Assembly (NCBI RefSeq): GCF_021155775.2 | Contig: NC_060238.1 | Coordinates: 20,440,970 to 20,504,969, forward strand | DNA: 64,000 bases | Reading direction: 5' to 3' | Origin: Neodiprion pinetum | Lineage: Eukaryota > Arthropoda > Insecta > Hymenoptera > Diprionidae | Part shown: in pieces, positions 1 to 13,101 of the stretch | Layout of the letters: each line of letters begins with the position of its first letter | Numbering within the stretch: position 1 is the first letter of the stretch | Notes under the pieces: model-generated | The model's database searches: none | Told to the model about the DNA's origin: nothing | Seen by the model: only the letters and a program-made list of their open reading frames with translations | Position numbers and translations under genes: made by a program

Positions 1-540
1 TACAATAATAATCAGCATTTTTACGACTATTGTTATTATCGTTGTATAATTGTACCTGGAATTATTTTTTTTCTTGAAGGAGAGAATTTCTGGCGAGTTT
101 TTAATAATCCTCATTTACGGCGCGAGGAAAATCGACAAAAAACGACGCTTGATCCAACTTCATATCACAACCTTAATTATCAAGAGTACTGTGCTAATAT
201 TTGAACTGCAGCTTTGTTAGAGGATTACCGTTCTTTTCTTGCGCTTCATTCGGGGAGTCGCACCCCGATGAGCTTAATTGTTAAGAAACGTGTATAATTA
301 TCTTTTCAATTCTCAATTAGATGGAAACGAATAAATATTCATCGTACAATGAAGTGGGATAAGTGGATCTGGAAAAATTTTTAATACAACAAGAAAGTCC
401 AGACTTTGAATCAATTAATTAGCCAATATTATGTTAAATTGAATTTAAATTTCTGAAATCAGCAGCTGGAAGTTTGGTAAAAAAAGCAAGATTAATGAAT
501 AATTTCAGTGCGATATAATTGAACAATGTTTATTTTACAG
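1..540. other. Gene-free AT-rich stretch
   Basis: No open frame of note, RNA gene or repeat is recognisable here. The sequence is AT-rich with short A and T runs, consistent with non-coding insect DNA. Confidence 0.5.
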
Positions 541-957
541 GGTGTTTCCGAGTAAACCCCGCAGTTTGTTGGTTTGCCTACCACTGAGGGCAAAGAATAT
601 CGGTAAAATAGATCTACCGAGTCAGAATCGCTTTAGTCAAGTCATGTTAAACAATCGCTTTAACGTGACTACGGAACGCGATCGCTGAATGCTTCAGAAA
701 AGGTTGTAAATGACGAAACAACTGCTTGACTAAGTCCACACAATTTGGCAACAGTGGCAGCTGCAAATCACTCGCAAGGACTTTAAAATAAAACGCTACC
801 TACCGATAATTCGGTAAGTCTGTATTATCGATAACGCGGTAAATCTGCATTACCGATAACTCGGTAAATCTGCATTACCAATATCTCGGTAAATCTGCAT
901 TACCGATATTTGTTCCCCCGAGTGGTAGGCAATACTGCTGCGTATTTTCGGAAACAG
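541..957. mobile_element. MITE-like element with terminal inverted repeats and internal tandem repeat
   Basis: The left end (541-605) and right end (about 886-957) are imperfect inverted copies. The left arm carries TGTTTCCGAG, then GCCTACCACT, then ATATCGGTAA. The right arm carries the reverse complements in reverse order: ACCGATATT, GAGTGGTAGGC and TTCGGAAACA. The interior includes a 25-bp tandem array. No transposase-like frame is present, so this would be a non-autonomous element. I could not see a clear target-site duplication. A related partial copy lies at about 3105-3215. Confidence 0.6.
801..910. repeat. 25-bp tandem repeat, about 4.4 copies
   Basis: Four successive 25-bp units (801-825, 826-850, 851-875, 876-900) plus a 10-bp partial unit share the pattern TACCGATAA-TCGGTAAATC-TGCAT with one to a few changes each. 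Each unit contains an internal palindrome, ACCGATAnnTCGGT. The array sits inside the inverted-repeat element at 541-957 and touches its right arm. Confidence 0.85.
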
Positions 958-2705
958 TCTGTATACTGCAAACTCCGCAGTAGAGCAGTAATATGTACAT
1001 GTATATGTAGTGTAATATATTCCTAGGAATTTGGGTACAGAAGGGCGTCCAAAACACGCGTAGGTACGTCGTCGTAACGGCAGCTCACAAGTTAACGGAT
1101 AACTAATCTCTAATTGAATATCTAATGTCATTAACCACCCCGCAGACACGCTACCTGCCCATTGCATATTCAAATTCATATCGTTTACATTGAAACTATA
1201 TCATCCCCCTTTCGTGTTCTTCAGATGCGCACATTGATTGACACGCTCCTATTTGGATTCCGGTTTACTTTCTGCCGAGAACGGTGTGTCTAGAGAATTA
1301 ACGGTCCTTGCCGTCTAAAACTAAAATTAGGAGAGTGTAAAAAACTGTTCAACCCTTTCATTTACACATTTTTCAACTTAATATTTTTTCCAGAATTTTG
1401 TTACACGGGGGTTTTTTGGGTCGCTGATCACGAATCTGAAGACAGAATTTGATGATTTTTAAATCCAAGATGGCGGACCCAATATGATGGAAGCAAGACG
1501 CTTTCTTCTCACGATGAGGACTAAAAGATGTATTAATATTTTAGGATAATAACGGTACGAAAAAGTTCAAATCGAAGGTAATTATAAATGTGAAAATCAT
1601 TTCAACCTAGCAAAAATGATTATTAAAACAGTATCGCAGATATTACGTATCATTTCAACATATTTTCGTGCCAATTATCAATTTCATTTATGGAATTATA
1701 CATCGTTTATCAACATCGACGTTCATGACGTTGAGATTTTTTTTTTTTTATTTGTATCAGTGGAGTTTCATTCATGATAAATTATTTCCTTCGATTTGTC
1801 TCAATAACATTTTTTACGTTTCACACTAATTGCCAGTCACTTCATAGTGTTTTTATTCTTGAAATCTTGCATTGACCAGACTCAATCAAATTATATACCG
1901 TACGTAAACTTTAACGAAGTGGAAAATATATTACAGAGGAATTTTTCGTTTCCGTCAATTACGTGAATAAACCGAGTATTGAATTTGAAGAGGCAAAAAA
2001 AAAAAAACAAAAAGAGAACAAAGAAATAGAAAACGACGCGGCAAAAGAGAGAAATCGAACTTGACACAGCTCCAAAAGTTAGTGAACATTCATATCAAGG
2101 GGCCGCCACGGTTGGTTATAACTTTTTGACAGATTGGAAAAATTTAGATCTTGTCATGTTCGTCAATTATTTGATCTAAAAAAAAAAAAGTTACTCCTAT
2201 AATTTCTTCTCTTATAACGAGTTTTTTTTTCAATTTGTATAACGATTCAAACTTTCCGAAGCTCTTATACTACATTATTCTCATCAGTTCAATTCATGCG
2301 ACGAAATGATAAAGAATTATTCTGAAAGATGTGCTATTTTTTTATTTTAATAATTCAAACAAACAAAAATCCTCCAAAAGTGAAAAAAAAAGTTTGAGAT
2401 CAGAATAATCATCAATTAGGAATAATTTTCGAATAATAATAGTTTTTTGTACAGATGTATCACGTAAAGTTTACGACGATTTTTGATCGATGATTATTTA
2501 AGAAACTAACAAAGGATTCGAGTGAGATTACCTTCTTGTTTTACGGGAGACACAGCTGATGCTTAATATATTTGTTTTGAAAACCTCATTTATCGAGAAT
2601 TCATAGGCACACGAAGGCTCGTTACGGTGAATGTGCGTAGTTGTAACAACATGTGTGAATTATTTATGGGGGCTAACTATAACCCTTCAAGGATCTTAGG
2701 TGATT
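958..2705. other. Gene-free stretch
   Basis: No gene is recognised. It holds AT-rich sequence with several poly-T and poly-A runs (for example about 1738-1749 and 1997-2009). Open frames here are short and overlap on both strands, as expected by chance. Confidence 0.45.
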
Positions 2706-2708
2706 ATT

Positions 2709-3010
2709 TTAGACGTAACTTAGAGCCACCTGAGACCTCACAAGTATTTTGGCGTCAAGCCAAGCCTCAACTTCAACCCTTTCGGGCTTGAGGAAAACTG
2801 AGGAGACGAGCTTTCCCTGAGCGACGCGACGTAAGTCACGGAGTTTGCGGTCTTGTCCTTTGTTCAAAACTTGATAAAATCCGGTAACTTTATCGTACCT
2901 TTTATCATCCGACAATGAGAAGAGTTTCAGAAATTCACGAATAAATTTAGGGAACCGTTCAGGTTCTTGCGACTCCCGATTTAATCCAGGATGAATACAT
3001 TTTTATCATT
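2709..3010 (-). other. Unidentified open frame, possible exon or element remnant
   Basis: On the minus strand one frame stays open for about 100 codons, from just after an in-frame TAA near 3012 to a TAA at 2709. It has no ATG near its start, so it would have to be an internal or terminal exon or a broken element. The predicted peptide has balanced composition, rich in K, R, E, D and L, with little low complexity, unlike most chance frames around it, and local GC is higher. I recognise no domain. It could be a decayed transposon reading frame or chance. Confidence 0.2.
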
Positions 3011-3104
3011 GGATCAGTGATGTAATTATTCATAGATTTATATTACCTATAATCAGGTTCAAAAAAATTCCAACACAAAGGTTTGAATGTATAGATAATA
3101 AAAA

Positions 3105-3215
3105 ATTAGCGATATCTGCCGATAACTCGGTAAGTCTGTAATACCGATAATTTTTCTCCTGAGTGGTAGGCAACCAAACGTACTGTTGCGTTTTCTCAAA
3201 AAGACTTTGTATATT
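3105..3215. repeat. Partial copy of the 541-957 element
   Basis: This stretch carries the motifs CCGATAACTCGGTAAG, TACCGATAAT and GAGTGGTAGGCAA followed by TTTTCTCAAAAAGAC, in the same order as the right arm of the element at 541-957. Only about one and a half of the 25-bp units are present and no matching opposite arm was found nearby, so this looks like a half-element. Confidence 0.55.
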
Positions 3216-4788
3216 CGAAAGTCTTTGATAAAAACTCGATTAGCGGAAAAAAATTTTTTAAAAGAGATAATCAGCATCAGAGAATCACATGTTATTGTTT
3301 TTTACCTGACTCTAAGTGTCATAAATTCTTAAATCGATATGGCATGAAAGAAAAAACCTATTTCCAAAATCGATTTCCGGAAAGAAATTACGGTTTTCTA
3401 AAACTATGACGCATAATTTCTATCAGCTCATGTAAGGTTCGATCCCCCGTATTACGTGAGTTAATTAATTAATGCTCTCAGTCGGTGGAAGCTCTGCAAG
3501 TTACGCTGTCGCCGAAGATGATTCATCGTTATTAGATAAGTGATAAGGCTAATGCCGTCGCTTATACGTATGGTTATACACGTGCGGAGATCAGAAATTG
3601 ATATCCTTTCAATTATCTCCTAATGACTCAAGTAGCCGAACTCTGTCAGCTGTGGCGTCGTATCAATGTCACGTCAAAATTTCGGATTTGACGAAACGAT
3701 CTCCGAACAAGAAGCACGATCACGAAACAAGAGAAAAGAAAATCCAACGGGGTGAAATATATTTACAAAATTTCGGTGATGCGGTTTTCTTTCTTTTTTT
3801 TTTTTTTTCAATATTATACGAATGATCGTGGATAACGTTGACAGAATTTTGGTTGTGTTTTTGAGAAAACGATACTCTGTGTAAAACGAGATCGGGATTT
3901 CAATAATAAGAGGATCATCGTACAATCAACGATTTATTGACAAAACGTATGATTGAATATAGTTGATTTAAATTTGAAGAAATATTTTGATTTTAAAAAA
4001 TTTGATTATTGATCCTTGACAAAAAAATTTCTCAAATCGTTTCGAAAAGCATATTAAAATTACATAAGATCAAAAAGAACCATAAAACATTGAGCCGAAA
4101 TTATTTCATCGCACGGATTTCGCGATTGATTTTCGGTTTCGAAATAAATTTGACGAGTGATTGTGCTTGGAAGAAGAATTCTTCGACATTATTTCATTCG
4201 GGTGGGTTGATTTTCACCTCAAGAAACGGGGCCGAGCGTCTCTATAATTTCTTGTAGAATTTCACCACGGAGGGAAATTTAATCAAAAATTGTGGGTATA
4301 ATTTAGCACAGTCGTTTAAACTGGCTCGGGGCTAATTTTCCTCGCGCTTTAAATCTGAATTCGGGGTGATGAATAAGTGCCGAGAGTGAAAGCTTTTTTT
4401 TTTTTATTTTTTGAGAATATAAATATGCGCATAAAACGCAAATTACCCCGAGCCCTAAGTCAAATCGTAAATTATTCGATTCACGTATCGTGATTATAAT
4501 AATAATAACAGTAATAATAATAATATTAACGAGCAGAGATTATAAATTTCTAAAAATTCACACGCACGATGGAAAGCGAGATGCAACCGTGCTGTAGGAA
4601 TTGAATTCCAATCAATCGCACGGTTGACATTTCAATTTTTTAACCACGGAATCGAAATGCAGAGAATTATTAGCGAGAACGATAAGCGTTCGAGAACAAA
4701 GAGAAAGGATATAAAAAATCCACGGTTAAACGGAACACCCCTCAAACTGCTGACGAGTTTTGTATTTTGTATATGACAACAATCGGCT

Positions 4789-4824
<36 letters not shown>

Positions 4825-7800
4825 AACACAAAACTGGTAAATATACATATATATATAATATTTAATATCTTCGCTTTGAAACAATATTTTTTTTTGTCCG
4901 TAAAATTCCGCAAAAGTCACCGAACGGTCATTTCATATTAAAAATAACAATAGTAAGGGAATTGAAAATTTAGGATGCATTGAAACGAATTGACGAACTT
5001 TTGAAAGCATGCTGAACTTTGAGTCGGTGAAAAGTTTTCGGCATTCTCGTCAAACCGCACGTATAAACGAAACGTAATAAGTGAAAAGGGTTTGTTTCGA
5101 AAATCGCAGTAGAAGGTTGAGTAAATAAACATGAAAGGTTGGATTTTTTTTTTTTTTGAGAGTGAATACTCAAGATTTTTTGTATTTGTATATTTAAAAA
5201 ATCAAGTAACTTGTGAACTGACGACGATGCTTATAACGTAGAAAAATCAGGAAATCGGAGGGTCACGATCTTATCAATTTTTCAAATACGCAAAAATCTA
5301 TTTCAATACAGAGATTTTCAAAATTTAGAAATATCAAATTGCATATAAAATACCCAAAATATACAATCGTCGGAACTAAGCAGAACACAGCACACAAAGT
5401 AAACAAAGACATAAAATAAGATCGTCAAAATTCAATCGAGAACGGGAAAATTTATTTTCATATAATATCAAAATTCTGAATGTCGAAAAAAGAAAATTCG
5501 AAATGTAAAAAAGGTCAAGTCTACAGGAAAACAAAACGCAGAATATATTTTCTCACATACTCAACCCTTCTACGTTTTGACTATTTCTAATACTATAAAC
5601 TTCCTGATTTCCCGTTCTTGCATAAAATTCGGTATCATTGCAGGCTCTTCTATTTCTCAATCTTTTTAAATTTTTACCACCTTCCACCATCAGCAAAAAC
5701 CATAATAATGCATCGATGGAATCAAAAGGGAGAAAAAAAAAAAAAAAAAAAATTAGAAAACTTTTATTTCAAACTTGCGTCCATTTCTGTTGATTTATAT
5801 TATACTTAAGATTAGCAACAAATTTCTAACCAATACCAATTTTTTTCAACTTTACGCAAATCTTTTTGAAAACACACGTATACACCACGTTCGCATGCGT
5901 ACAGTTACTCGAAGGTATCAAAGTTTTCGTCGCTTGAATAACAACGACGAGAAAAAGAAAGGACGAAACTAGATTGTCGCCAAAGCAAGGAAAGGAAATG
6001 ACGGAAGAAAAAGGAGAAACAAAAAGTTGAATGAAAATAGAAGAAAAGTTTGAAACTGGGGCGAAAAAAGAAAAATAAAATATCAAACGAGAGGAATAGA
6101 GTGAGAGAGAGAGAGAGAGAGAGAGAGTAACTTACAATTGTTGCAGGAAAAAATTCGAGACATGCTACAACTACTTTTTTACATATTCGCAAAAATGTGC
6201 ACGGTTATTATTATTATTGTTGTGTTACCGTTATTTTTACAGTCATTCCCTCATCGTTTTTTTATTTTTTAGTTTTTTACAACAGACCAATGTGTTGGTA
6301 CATTATATCCAGCTCCATTGTCTTTAACAAAGAAGTTAAAGCTGATGTTCCGAGGAAAATTTGTCCATTAAAAATATACAGACACATCGGAATTTTGACA
6401 GTCGAATGAAAAATCGACGTTAAGATTAAAAATTGCAAAGACTTGAAGCGATTGCACGGATAAATTTTTTAACAATTCTCAATGAAAATCTCATGATTGA
6501 AGAATTTATTACATTTCAGCGGTACTTTTAAAGCTTCTTTTTTTACATATTGTATAAAGTACTTGTATTGAACACTTTTTCTCGCTTAGGTAGAAAATCG
6601 TACTTTTCACATGCATGCCACCTGAAGACATTACGTAGCTCTACAGTTCGAATGAAAGGAAATAGAATTTCTTTTACGACGCGAAGAGTTTTTATTATCG
6701 CGTTTGGTTATATTCGCAGTAACGGGTGTGATGAAAATCACGGGAAATAAGGAAAGTTTTCAAGAGAAATAACATTGGAATTTCCTCGGCATTTATTTTC
6801 TCAAAATAAACGCAATTTTCACCACCTTTTAACTCGCAATATTTTTTCCACAACTTTCGAATCGTTTCTCGAATTTTGTACGCGGACAGAAAATTACGTA
6901 GTTAAAAAGTATAAAGATCAAATGATGTTGAACATGGTTGTGCTTTTTTTTTTTTTTTTCTTTTTCATTTCGTGCGTTTTTCCTGCAAAGTGAGAACACA
7001 AAACTTTTTCTACCGTTTTTTTTTGTTTCTTTTTTTTCCACAGTATTTTTCTCGATCTCGTAGAATGTACGGCGAAATTTTTTCTCAGTATCATCAGGTC
7101 AGAAAGAAGTAAAATTAAATGTGAAATAACATTTCGGTTCTAATGGGAGGTTTAGTTTTTCTTTTTTTTTTTTTTTGACCTGATAATATCGAGAAAAATT
7201 AGTACAGATACTTTTTCCCTAGAAACTCAAAAAGCGCAAGATCGGGCTTCAATTTTTCTTGTTTTTCACATTTTATTGCGAGGTATTTTTATTTTTGCAA
7301 AGTTATTTATACAGGTAGTTGAATTTTTTGTTCAATATTTGGAACACGCGTCGATAATACGAGAACCATTGAAGGGGTTTAAAGCAAAATGTTAGGGGTA
7401 ATAAAAAATGGTTGATTTTTTTCTTATTTTGAATCTGTGGAAATGTTTTCGGGACATTTTTTTTTTGTGACTATAAAATATTTATTATACCTATAATATT
7501 ATTCTATAACCTGAAAAATTTAACCCTCGTTATAGATACATCGTGTTTTACCGTTTTATGTCATTGCATATATATTTGTAAACCATTACAGTCACGCGAT
7601 TGTTCTTCCACGGTACGTTCAAACTCACGATCAGTTGGGTTCATCGCTTCGGGTGTGTTTATACGGTCAGGTTAAACCTCCGAGGGTTAACCATGAAAAT
7701 AAATTTCCACCCCAACACGGGACTGGTTGTATGTCATATAGAAGTTGAGAGTCGCGCAATCGTGATTTTATCCTGCTTCTAAATTATCTGTACCAATCGA

Positions 7801-7984
7801 AATTGTTTATTTCATATTTCCTGGCTAAAAATCGATACGTTTTAATGATCTCATTATTGATGAATATTTTTCGCATTATCTATAAATCTTTTAAGATTTA
7901 TAAAAACTGCAAACGACACTGAGATTATGAACAAAAGCGAGGGGTTAATCACTCATGGATTCAATTTGCTCCTCGTTACAATAT
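3216..7984. other. Gene-free stretch with simple repeats
   Basis: No coding region is recognised. Contents include a (TA)n run at 4792-4820, a (GA)n run at about 6103-6127, an A run at about 5733-5751, a TTA microsatellite near 6206-6221 and several T runs near 3795, 6945 and 7160. Frames of 60-95 codons here are low-complexity (F/L/S or K-rich) translations of these runs. Confidence 0.5.
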
Positions 7985-8455
7985 TACAAGGGTTTCAAAA
8001 GATTTCAGAGATTTCAAAAGATTACAGAGATTTCAAGAATTTCAAAACATTTCTGAAGATCAAAAAAAAATAAAATTTTTTTTCAATTATCAAGTTTTCA
8101 AATATTCGTTAAGATTTCAGAAGATTTACAAAGATTTTAGAAGACTTCAAAATATTGCATGAGACTTCAAATGATTTCAAATATTTCAAAAGATTTCAAA
8201 TGATTTCGAAGGATTACTAAAGATTTCACATGATTTTAATGGATATCATAAGATTTTGACAAATTTCAAAGAATACAAAGACGTTAAAAGATTTGAAGCT
8301 ATTACATAAGGTTCCAGATTTCGAGAATTTCAAAGGATTTCACAAGATTTCAAAAGCTCCGGAAGTTTTATAAGGATTTCAAAAGATTTCCAAGACTACA
8401 AAATATTTCAGAAGATTTCAAAGATTTCAAGAGATTTTACAAGATTCACGGAAAG
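7985..8455. repeat. Degenerate short-period repeat built on GATTTCAAA
   Basis: About 470 bp consist of imperfect direct copies of a short unit close to AAGATTTCAAA, spaced roughly 9-16 bp apart and all in the same orientation. There are over 20 recognisable copies with substitutions and small indels. It resembles an old satellite-like or slippage-derived tract. No coding frame runs through it. Confidence 0.75.
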
Positions 8456-10892
8456 GTGTACAACACGTTTTAGGAATGATTAATTCCTCGAATAAAAGTT
8501 TAAATGTCCATGATTTGTTTCAAAACGCTGTAACATTGTTAAAAGTCTTGTATAGTTTCATTTGAATTCTCTTTACAATTAGTTATTTTATTCCAGACGT
8601 GTTTTTTTTTTTTTTCTTACTGATACGGTTTTTTTTTTTCCTTACTTCCAAATAATTAAATTTTTTTTTACAATTGTTTTCGTGCTATATTCCTTATCTA
8701 CATTTTTCTTCAATAGTGGATTATAACCGATTATAATCGTTGAATAAAATATTCACGAGGCATAAAAAGATCATGTATATGTATATTGTGTGTGAATGGA
8801 AAATGAGTAAAATCACCGTGCGCAAATGTCCCCGCATTAAAATTTCACGTCATGAATGTTATTAAAATTCTACAAGATAAATTGTTAGGTTACAAATTTC
8901 TCATCGCATAATTTTAATCGCTGCAAGTATCGTCGAATTCTTTTAATTACGAACTTCTGGTATAACAAATCAATCAATTGTCGATTTCTTGTGATTAAAT
9001 TTTAATTATTATGGTAACTTCAATAATGATGATCCAAATGAACTTTGTTAACGTTTGCCAATTAAAAAATATGTTTGTTATTTTCTAACTCGTAAGTTTA
9101 TCGTCTGTACATTAAAACGGTTATGCATTTTTGATTTTTTTTTTTACCCACTCACGAATTCAAGAAAAAATATGTATCATGCGATTTGTCAGGTTTCCAT
9201 TTCTGCGTGAAATTACCTGGTTTTATTCGAATCGTACGAATCATGTGAATTTTTCATAAGAAAAAAACACAATAAATAAATCAATAAATAATAGTCCAAT
9301 GTGATTTTTATGCTGTTTGTAATTGCAAAATGTTTAAGGTTTGAAATCGAAATTCAGTGATTTCAAATTCATTTCTGAATCGGAGAGAATTTTTCTCAAC
9401 TTGACGCGGTTCGTGATTGCAGGTGCAAATGGAACGCAAACTCGGAAGCCTGGGTATTAAAGTTATCTCGAGAAATTCGTTATCCAAAGTCTATTGAATC
9501 AAGCCGATTGCTGATCACGGAGTAAATCAAGCCAGAATAAAGAAACCCAGAGAATTGGAGAGTCGCTGGATTTGCACAATTGTTTTTTTTTTTTTTTTCT
9601 ATTATAGCGAAATTGGAAACTTTAGCAATGTGGCGAAAATGAGATTTTCGCGACACTTTTGTCTGAGGAAAAAAAAAAACTTGATAAATTCATCCTATAA
9701 TGTCCGTATTACGGTTTTTGATGTCACTGGATTTGAATCTGAATCTTAGATTAAAATCCAGCGTTTTCAAAAACCATCAGAAGCTAAAATTCGTGGGAAT
9801 AAAACTATACTTCGAATTCACATCGGTCGTTTTGAATTTGATCCTCATTGGAATTGCGTTTTGATCAGCAATCGGTTTGCCGAATTTCAGGTTTTATCCA
9901 ACGGCTAATCAGCTCATATTCAATTCGTCCATTATCTCAGCTGCTCCACGTATGATATGAAAATGCATGTGTGCGTTATGAATATGTATATTTGCCCGAT
10001 GTGATCCGTTTATTTGCCATCCCAGGCCGCGATTTAACGGTTAGAGCTCCAATTGTTTGTTCACACGAATTCTGTGCTTTTTTCTTTCCTTTTGAAAAAC
10101 GTTCCTTACAGATACATTATACATCGAATTAATAATGCGTTTCGTTAATCTCTTTTCAATCTTTTTTTTTTTTTCCCTCTTACTATTTAGTTCCAGTTCA
10201 CGGGATTTTGAGAAATTCGGAAACTGCAGTAATAACATTTCAAATCCTTGGATACAAAAGTGCCGGAAATTGGATCGCTCTATACTTTGTTGGTCAAATT
10301 TTTTATGCAATCTCGAAAATTGGTTGCCTGATTTGAAACAAGAGCAAATATTATGTTCAATTTCGATTTTTAAGAATTATTTATTAAATTTTGAGTTTTG
10401 AAAAATACCGTGTAATATTTATTCGACCGGTTTTTTAAATATAGATCATCTCCTGCAGATTTTTCGCCAATTTTCACCTCTTTTCAATATTTCCTAACCA
10501 CTTTCCGGGTAACAAACTTACAATCGAACATAGTTTCAATTCAAATCTCAGCAACTCTAGGAATTTTTCTGCGCATTTTTTGACGTCAATTTAAGTTCTC
10601 TTGGCACGTTTTCGAATTCATTAAGCCGTTCCGTTAATTTCGTTACAATTTTACCAATCAATGAGGGATGTATAATTTTTACGCTTAAATAAAATTCGTT
10701 GATAAAAGCGAGAAATGAAAGAGAAGGTAAAAGCTGGCTCACGTTTTCGGGGGCGATTGAATTGGCGATAAAAGGCCGCGTGTCGGAATTACGGTCAGAA
10801 TTGAAGCTCGCTCGGCTATCCAGGAATTATGATAACGAACCGAATCGGCTTGAATATCGTTGAAAACCGGTCCCATCCCCCCGCTTTGATTT
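8456..10892. other. Gene-free stretch
   Basis: AT-rich sequence with poly-T runs (about 9583-9599 and 10163-10175). No gene, RNA or repeat beyond homopolymers is recognised. The 80-90-codon frames near 10.1-10.4 kb overlap on opposite strands and look like chance. Confidence 0.45.
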
Positions 10893-11286
10893 GTATGGGT
10901 CATTCCACGCCAAATCGTTCAGGGTCGAACTCTCGACCTCTTGGATTTTGTCCAAGATTTTTTATACCGTTTTTCGAACTATTAAAAGCACTTAAATTTT
11001 GAATCATATTTTTTTTTTATCAAAATTACTCGTGATTTTCGAAAAATAATCTGAAAGAATTCTTAAAAATCTTACGTCAGATGTGATATTTTTTTTCAGA
11101 TACTTGCTACGATCGAAGACATGTTCGCTTTCGAAAATCGTAAGAAAAACAAATTTACTCAAAAAAAAATCTGCCAAATTTTGGGTTCTTTTTAGAGTTG
11201 GAACAGCAGTATAAAAAAATCACTGACCAAATTTAAGAGGTCGCGGGTCAGACCCTGATGGATTTGACGTGGAATGCCCCATGTAT
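10893..11286. mobile_element. MITE-like element with about 60-bp terminal inverted repeats
   Basis: The left arm starts near ATGGGTCATTCCACG and runs through CAAATCGTTCAGGGTC and GCGACC-like CTCGACCTCTTGGATTT. The right arm (about 11215-11286) is its imperfect reverse complement, with AAATTTAAGAGGTCGCG, GACCCTGATGGATTTG and ACGTGGAATGCCCCAT. The interior is AT-rich and without a long frame. Single arms of the same family appear at about 15468-15515 and 60648-60690, supporting a dispersed non-autonomous element. Confidence 0.7.
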
Positions 11287-12665
11287 ATAAATAATTCGTT
11301 GAATTCGGGGCGTTTCAATTGAAGGATTTTATCACTTGCTCATTCAAATTTCAGAGCTGCAAGAAAAAACGTAAATAAATTCATCCCGCATTAGGTTAAA
11401 CCAAATTTCAATTCGCTCTGTAAGCTTGGTGATTTATTTCGAACGAATTTTTATGCTCTTCGCACAATTTACCAACATTTAAAAATCTCCACTTTGTCAG
11501 ATGAATAGATCTAGCTTTTAGAAATTGAATGTTTCGTTGTAAAATTGACTTTTACCCAAATATAAAACTATTGCACCCACATACGTCAGATAATTTAAGT
11601 GATCTTCGGATTGAGTGGAAAAATTTTATTTCATCACATTCAAATTTATTCATTGTCTATTTGAATTTCGTTCGAATAATCCTGGGGGGGGGGATTCACA
11701 GATCATACATAAATTAAATCCAAATATTGTTTCTATTCATTCTTTTCAAGCTGATTGTTGAAATGAAATTCAAAGCGACGATGAATAAATTTTAACCTGA
11801 TCAAATAAAACTTTTTCACTCGTCGAACTGAATATATTGTAATTGATTGAAATCCGTCTGTTTGAAAAAAAAAAAACCATCTTCCTTTCGTAATTGTGAT
11901 TTCTTATTATTATTATTATTCTTATTATTTTGAAACTGAGTGAAAGATTGAAAAATATTTTACTCCGTAAATGGAATCTGTTAGAAAATATGTTTATTTT
12001 ATAATTTATGTTAATAAGTTAGTAATATGTGGTAATTTTTTTTTTTATCCAGGAATGAAACGTTAATTATTTTTTAGTACTTTTCTTATTTTCTTTACTT
12101 CAACTTCATTTAAATAATCATTCAACCGTTGATTTGAAGATCTATAAATTCGTTGGACGAATACGTTACAGATGAAGTTACAGATTAATGATTTTTTCAA
12201 AAACTTTGTAACGCGGGAATAAATTTGATGGGTGATGTAAAAATGTCGAGAGATTAGAAAACGAAAGAGTCACGATGTCGAATTTTAAAATATTCGAGAA
12301 ACCATTTCATACATTACTTAAGTATTTAAAATATAGAATGACGAAATCTGAGATAAGACGAATTGCAGAATCGTAAAGTGTAAAAAATTCTCCTATATTC
12401 CTAGTTGTTCTGACGTTTTAATGACTTGGCTTTCTACACTGACCTATGCATTGTATTGTATTTTGAAAATTCTATAAAACAGAACTTCATGGTCTGATAA
12501 TTCGGTATTGTGACCCTTCTATTTGCTGCTGTTTTTCTAAATTTTTACCCCCGCCCAATAAATTGCGATTAACTTAAATATAAAACGACTCCCTGTCTTG
12601 TGTGAAAGCTGGTTTTTTTTTAAAGCAAACCATTTCTCATAATTTTCACATTATATTTATCGATA
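11287..12665. other. Gene-free stretch
   Basis: No gene is recognised. It contains a seven-plus G run near 11683-11691 and an imperfect TTA microsatellite at about 11904-11928. Confidence 0.45.
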
Positions 12666-13101
12666 TTTAAACAAACTTTGTACATATTTTTAAGCCGAAA
12701 TAGTAAATATAACCTAACCTACACCGCCCGATAGAAACGTATGTAAAAAAAAAAGTGTAGACATGATATTTCAAAAAGCACCAGACCGATCCTGCTGAAA
12801 TTTTTACAGCATCTTTATTATACTTATACCTATTGCGCGAACTAGAATAATCACGATTGATCACGATTGGTAGTTTTTGTTTTACGAGCTAAACAAATGG
12901 AAAAAAATCCAAAATTGATATTGTTTTTTTCGTAAAACAAAAACTACCGAAGCTATCATGATTATCCTAGTTCCAGGATCGCTCTAGTGCCTTTTAAGAT
13001 ATCACGTCGACACTTTTTTGCTAAACATGTTCATATCGGGCTGTAAAAATTAGGTTATATTCACTGTTTCGTGTCAAAAAAATTTACAAAGTTTGTTCAT
13101 A
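12666..13101. mobile_element. Foldback element: two about 200-bp inverted arms
   Basis: The left half (about 12666-12890) and right half (about 12920-13101) are imperfect reverse complements along nearly their whole length. Matching pairs include ACAAACTTTGTA with TACAAAGTTTGT at the outer ends, AATATAACCTAA with TTAGGTTATATT, CGATCCTG with CAGGATCG, and GTAGTTTTTGTTTTACGA with TCGTAAAACAAAAACTAC next to the centre. There is no transposase frame. The structure would fold into a hairpin. Confidence 0.75.

Noticed and set aside
801..910. CRISPR-like array
   Set aside because: The 25-bp units abut without spacers and the DNA is eukaryotic; it is a plain tandem repeat inside a MITE-like element.
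3435..3455. tRNA T-arm-like GGTTCGATCCC
   Set aside because: The stem around the loop does not pair and no acceptor, D or anticodon arm is found upstream.
5905..6192. Ser/Leu/Phe-rich frame resembling a membrane protein
   Set aside because: It is the translation of a (GA)n run and purine-rich DNA; composition alone explains it.
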